Below, in pieces: positions 6,592-8,190 of a stretch of DNA of 8,190 nucleotides. This DNA is from Oscillospiraceae bacterium (GTDB lineage Bacteria; Bacillota; Clostridia; Oscillospirales; UBA644). The DNA lies in the NCBI GenBank assembly GCA_015067385.1, contig SVMP01000097.1, positions 1 to 8,190 on the forward strand, given 5' to 3'. Under the pieces are notes generated by a model that searched no databases, had not been told where the DNA came from, and saw only the letters and a program-made list of their open reading frames with translations. Position 1 is the stretch's first letter. Each line of letters opens with the position of its first letter. A program made the position numbers and the translations under genes.

Positions 6592-6667
6592 GGAAGCTTA
6601 GCTCAGCTGGGAGAGCATCTGCCTTACAAGCAGAGGGTCATAGGTTCGAGCCCTATAGTTTCCACCA
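6592..6667 (+). tRNA. tRNA-Val (TAC)
   Basis: The cloverleaf is complete: acceptor GGAAGCT / AGTTTCC, D arm GCTCAGCTGGGAGAGC, anticodon loop CTTACAA with anticodon TAC, T arm with GGTTCGAGCC, discriminator A and encoded CCA (6665-6667). It is first in the cluster, and only 2 bases separate it from tRNA-Asp. Confidence 0.97.
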
Positions 6668-6669
6668 AT

Positions 6670-6746
6670 GGCTTCGTAGTTCAGCTGGTTAGAACGCCGC
6701 CCTGTCACGGCGGAGGTCGTGGGTTCGAATCCCATCGGAGTCGCCA
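6670..6746 (+). tRNA. tRNA-Asp (GTC)
   Basis: Acceptor GGCTTCG / CGGAGTC (with G-T pairs), D arm with GTTCAGCTGGTTAGAAC, anticodon loop CTGTCAC with anticodon GTC, T loop TTCGAAT, discriminator G (typical of tRNA-Asp) and encoded CCA (6744-6746). Confidence 0.97.
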
Positions 6747-6752
6747 ATCGGA

Positions 6753-6778
6753 ACGAGATCGGTTAACGCCGATCTCGT
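6753..6778 (+). other. Stem-loop in the Asp-Phe spacer
   Basis: A perfect 10-bp stem ACGAGATCGG (6753-6762) / CCGATCTCGT (6769-6778) with a 6-base loop fills most of this spacer. There is no T run after it, so it is more likely a processing or spacing element than a terminator. Confidence 0.6.
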
Positions 6779-6789
6779 AAACCGAAAAT

Positions 6790-6865
<76 letters not shown>

Positions 6866-6866
6866 T

Positions 6867-6900
6867 GCTTTATCAATCCGGTAACCAGGCACGATAAAGC
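6867..6900 (+). other. Stem-loop in the Phe-Gly spacer
   Basis: An 8-bp inverted repeat GCTTTATC (6867-6874) / GATAAAGC (6893-6900) with an 18-base loop that itself holds the partial palindrome GGTAACC. No T run follows. It resembles the other spacer hairpins in this cluster. Confidence 0.5.
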
Positions 6901-6904
6901 GTTT

Positions 6905-6980
6905 GCGGAATTAGCTCATCTGGTAGAGCGCAACCTTGCCAAGGTTGAGGTAGCGAGTTCGAGCCTCGTATTCCGCTCCA
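6905..6980 (+). tRNA. tRNA-Gly (GCC)
   Basis: Acceptor GCGGAAT / ATTCCGC, D arm GCTCATCTGGTAGAGC, anticodon stem CAACC/GGTTG around loop TTGCCAA with anticodon GCC, T loop TTCGAGC, discriminator T and encoded CCA (6978-6980). Confidence 0.97.
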
Positions 6981-6983
6981 GAT

Positions 6984-7022
6984 AAAGCGCTGAACCCGGA
7001 ATAGTTCAGCGCTTTAATTTTT
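6984..7022 (+). terminator. Internal terminator-like hairpin between tRNA-Gly and tRNA-Cys
   Basis: A perfect 12-bp stem AAAGCGCTGAAC (6984-6995) / GTTCAGCGCTTT (7004-7015) with an 8-base loop is followed by AATTTTT. It has intrinsic-terminator form but lies before the last tRNA, for which I see no separate promoter. It may therefore reduce rather than stop expression of tRNA-Cys. Confidence 0.65.
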
Positions 7023-7036
7023 CTAAAACTAAATAC

Positions 7037-7111
7037 GGCGTCGTAGCCAAGTGGTAAGGCAGAAGTCTGCAAAACTTCCATTCCCCGGTTCAAATCCGGG
7101 CGACGCCTCCA
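7037..7111 (+). tRNA. tRNA-Cys (GCA)
   Basis: Acceptor GGCGTCG / CGACGCC, D arm GCCAAGTGGTAAGGC, anticodon stem GAAGT/ACTTC around loop CTGCAAA with anticodon GCA, T arm CCCGG/CCGGG with TTCAAAT, discriminator T and encoded CCA (7109-7111). It is last in the cluster, and its final A is the first base of the terminator. Confidence 0.97.
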
Positions 7112-7147
7112 AAAAATTAAGCAACCTTCAGGGTTGCTTAATTTTTT
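7111..7147 (+). terminator. Bidirectional terminator closing the tRNA cluster
   Basis: A long stem pairs 7111-7127 with 7131-7147: an outer A6/T6 part, TTAA pairs, and a GCAACC/GGTTGC core with a 3-base loop. The A run on one side and T run on the other make it functional on both strands. Confidence 0.9.
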
Positions 7148-7165
7148 ATCCAAGCCGCAGGATTG

Positions 7166-7352
7166 GTATGAAATCAACGCGCTTGCGTGTTGTATGAAAT
7201 TGCGACAAGGTCGCGTATGTTATCCCTCGCGGGTGTGTATTCTCTCGGAATCCTTCGGCTTGATAACATACAACACTTCGTGTTGATTTCATACAGTCCT
7301 TGAGGACTGTGGACATGCCGCCTACGGCTGATTCCATACACGGCTACGCCGT
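7166..7352 (+). repeat. Array of about eight hairpins alternating with a 10-base linker
   Basis: Linkers GTATGAAATC (7166), GTATGAAATT (7192) and GTATGTTATC (7215) run in one orientation. GATAACATAC (7262), GATTTCATAC (7285) and GATTCCATAC (7330) run in the other. Short palindromes lie between them: AACGCG../CGTGTT (7176-7191), GCGAC/GTCGC (7202-7214), CCC/GGG (7224-7233), AACAC/GTGTT (7272-7284), AGTCC/GGACT (7295-7308), GCCG/CGGC (7317-7328) and ACGGC/GCCGT (7340-7352). The unit is about 19-28 bases. Linkers of the two halves also pair over long range: 7166-7178 with 7282-7294 (13 bp), 7215-7224 with 7262-7271 (10 bp), and 7151-7164 with 7249-7262 (one mismatch). No TTGACA-type promoter is visible. 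It ends just before the ribosome site of the four-helix-bundle gene. Confidence 0.85.
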
Positions 7353-7377
7353 GATCAAGAAGCGAAAGGAGAACGAT

Positions 7378-7731
7378 ATGGCAAAAAATCTTTTACTTGA
7401 ATATTCCGAAGAGCTTGCCACAAAGTATGAGCTACTCTGTAAATCCATCAGCGGCAATTCCAATACCGTTTTTCAGCTCCGTAAATCCTCGTCAAGTGTT
7501 TTTGCGAACATTACCGAAGCACAATATCCGCAAAGCCTTGCCGATATGCTATCAAAGTTTAAAATCGCAAGGAAAGAGTGTGTCGAAACGGAAAGCTGGC
7601 TCAAATTGCTTTTTAATACAAAGGTGATAGACGAAAAAAACTTCAAAACCTACCGTAACCTTTGTGGCAGAATACAGAGAATGCTTACTTCCTCATGTAT
7701 TACGATTGAAAAGAAAATTGACAATAAATAA
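7378..7731 (+). CDS. Four-helix-bundle protein (TIGR02436 / S23-like family)
   Basis: The 117-residue, all-helical protein matches the TIGR02436 pattern. It has an N-terminal helix with LLLEYSEELATKYELL (5-20), then FQLRKSSSSVFANITEAQ (32-49) in the place of the usual RSGTSIGANIREA, and KFKIARKECVETESWLKLL (60-78), which matches the conserved K..IA.KE..ET..WL.LL. A last helix spans about 88-112. Relatives include proteins in 23S rRNA intervening sequences and Avd of diversity-generating retroelements, basic barrels thought to bind nucleic acid. No reverse transcriptase is in the window. The start at 7378 is chosen because AAAGGAG lies 6 bases upstream. An in-frame ATG at 7300 falls inside the hairpin array and is rejected. 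Its biological role is unknown. Confidence 0.85.
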   Translation: MAKNLLLEYSEELATKYELLCKSISGNSNTVFQLRKSSSSVFANITEAQYPQSLADMLSKFKIARKECVETESWLKLLFNTKVIDEKNFKTYRNLCGRIQRMLTSSCITIEKKIDNK

Positions 7732-7763
7732 TCCCTTCCCCAATTTATCCCGACTTCATCATT

Positions 7764-7810
7764 CCTTTCGGTTTTGTATATGCTAAGCCGAAAGGATTTT
7801 TTGCTTTTTT
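7764..7810 (+). terminator. Terminator of the four-helix-bundle gene
   Basis: Stem CCTTTCGG (7764-7771) / CCGAAAGG (7788-7795) with a 16-base loop that can partly zip further. It is followed by TTTTTT (7797-7802) and a second T6 run (7805-7810). It separates the small gene from the glycosidase-like gene downstream. Confidence 0.85.
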
Positions 7811-7908
7811 GACATTCATCATCAATTAAACGGATCTGAATGAATAATGAATCAGCGCTTTGTCCTGTTGATCGTACTTTCTGCTCGCGGAGAAGTAGTT
7901 TCGCTTCA

Positions 7909-7973
7909 TTGACAAAACCGAAGGATTATGATATACTTTACCTAATTAATCAGCTCGGTAAAAGAGACTCTTT
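7909..7973 (+). promoter_or_regulatory. Promoter and possible operator of the gene starting at 8041
   Basis: Consensus TTGACA (7909-7914), 17 bases, TATACT (7932-7937), with an extended -10 TGA. Transcription should start near 7944. A perfect odd palindrome AAAGAG-A-CTCTTT (7961-7973) sits about 18 bases into the transcript and could be an operator or a small hairpin. The interval 7811-7908 holds no supported gene, only an imperfect stem (7875-7882 / 7891-7897). The remaining leader to 8040 (about 70 bases after the palindrome) shows nothing else clear. Confidence 0.7.
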
Positions 7974-8040
7974 GGCGGATCCTATGCTCGACTCTCTGAT
8001 GTTTGCCGTAAAATCCGCAACCAAGCGAAAGGAATCATAT

Positions 8041-8190
8041 ATGACAACTAAAAATAATACATCTTGCCCGGAGAACGAATATATAAACACTTATTGTAAC
8101 CCCACTCCGTTGCCCGACTATCCGATAGGCAGAAGCTGTTATATTGAAGGTGCCGATATACTGTGTGATTATCGGGAGACAGCCGACCCG
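8041..8190 (+). CDS. Possible family-43-like glycoside hydrolase, N-terminal 50 codons (partial)
   Basis: From ATG at 8041 (AAAGGA at 8028-8033, 7-base spacing) 50 codons stay open to the window edge. The visible protein is MTTKNNTSCPENEYINTYC, then NPTPLPDYPIGRSCY and YRETADP at the edge. The combination of an early NP.PLPDYP segment and RE.ADP resembles the start of cytoplasmic family-43 glycoside hydrolases, where the Asp of an ADP-type motif at the first blade strand is the catalytic base. These enzymes release arabinose or xylose from plant glycans. There is no signal peptide. Only 50 residues are seen, so the family call is tentative. The gene has its own promoter, so it begins a new unit. 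Confidence 0.5.
   Translation, partial: MTTKNNTSCPENEYINTYCNPTPLPDYPIGRSCYIEGADILCDYRETADP

Noticed and set aside
6439..6780. 113-codon open frame across the tRNA promoter and first tRNAs
   Set aside because: It reads through tRNA-Val and tRNA-Asp. Its SLAQLGEHLPYKQRV-like sequence is merely translated tRNA, a common false gene.
7166..7352. CRISPR array
   Set aside because: The conserved unit is only 10 bases, occurs in both orientations, and the intervening pieces are palindromes of 9-16 bases rather than unstructured spacers. No cas gene is present.
7300..7377. Longer four-helix-bundle protein starting at an in-frame ATG at 7300
   Set aside because: Those 26 codons lie inside the hairpin array and lack a ribosome site, while AAAGGAG precedes the ATG at 7378 and family similarity begins there.
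7378..7731. Diversity-generating retroelement accessory gene (avd)
   Set aside because: No reverse transcriptase, template repeat or variable repeat is visible within the window. Only family-level similarity is supported.
7851..7863. Catabolite-responsive (cre) site around AGCGCTTT upstream of the glycosidase-like gene
   Set aside because: Only one half resembles the cre consensus and it is about 45 bases above the -35 box.
7360..8034. Shared AAGCGAAAGGA before both 7378 and 8041 as a mobile-element repeat
   Set aside because: It overlaps the ribosome sites of both genes and is only 11 bases, so it is easily explained by shared Shine-Dalgarno composition.

Overview
The window looks like a chromosome segment of a low-to-moderate GC Bacillota of the class Clostridia, probably a gut or rumen member of the Oscillospirales/Ruminococcaceae type. 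The reasons are the site-2-protease/scpA/scpB/DUF2953/gerW gene string, strong AGGAGG-type ribosome sites, TTGACA-N17-TATAAT promoters with extended -10 elements, and a spore-associated GerW-family gene. The genus is an inference, since no rRNA gene is present.

Left part (1-5115, minus strand). The first 37 codons of an O-acetylhomoserine sulfhydrylase (metY-type) gene run off the left edge from their own promoter. To the right of it lies an operon read leftwards from a promoter at about 5087-5115. Its order is a catalytically degenerate M50 site-2-protease paralog, an intact M50 site-2 protease, scpA, scpB, a DUF2953 membrane protein (YtfI-like), gerW (YtfJ-like) and, after a 92-base structured gap, an unrecognised lipoprotein. 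ScpA and ScpB form the SMC condensin complex. Several junctions overlap by 4 to 11 bases, which suggests translational coupling.

Middle part (5116-6591). A single secG gene (plus strand, own promoter) converges on a TrmH/RlmB-family 2'-O-ribose RNA methyltransferase gene (minus strand, own promoter). The secG terminator hairpin overlaps the 3' end of the methyltransferase gene.

tRNA part (6514-7147, plus strand). A strong promoter drives five tRNA genes, Val(TAC), Asp(GTC), Phe(GAA), Gly(GCC) and Cys(GCA), all with encoded CCA. Three of the four spacers are nearly filled by stem-loops, and a long bidirectional terminator closes the cluster.

Right part (7148-8190, plus strand). Just past the tRNA terminator is the most unusual structure of the window. 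It is an approximately 190-base array of about eight short hairpins alternating with a 10-base linker (GTATGAAATC in the left half, its reverse complement GATTTCATAC in the right half). The array leads directly into a gene for a TIGR02436-type four-helix-bundle protein, the family related to 23S rRNA intervening-sequence proteins and to Avd of diversity-generating retroelements. This hairpin array plus small gene is the best candidate for an undescribed RNA or mobile element here. It ends in a strong terminator. A separate promoter then drives a gene cut by the right edge, whose start resembles family-43 glycoside hydrolases.
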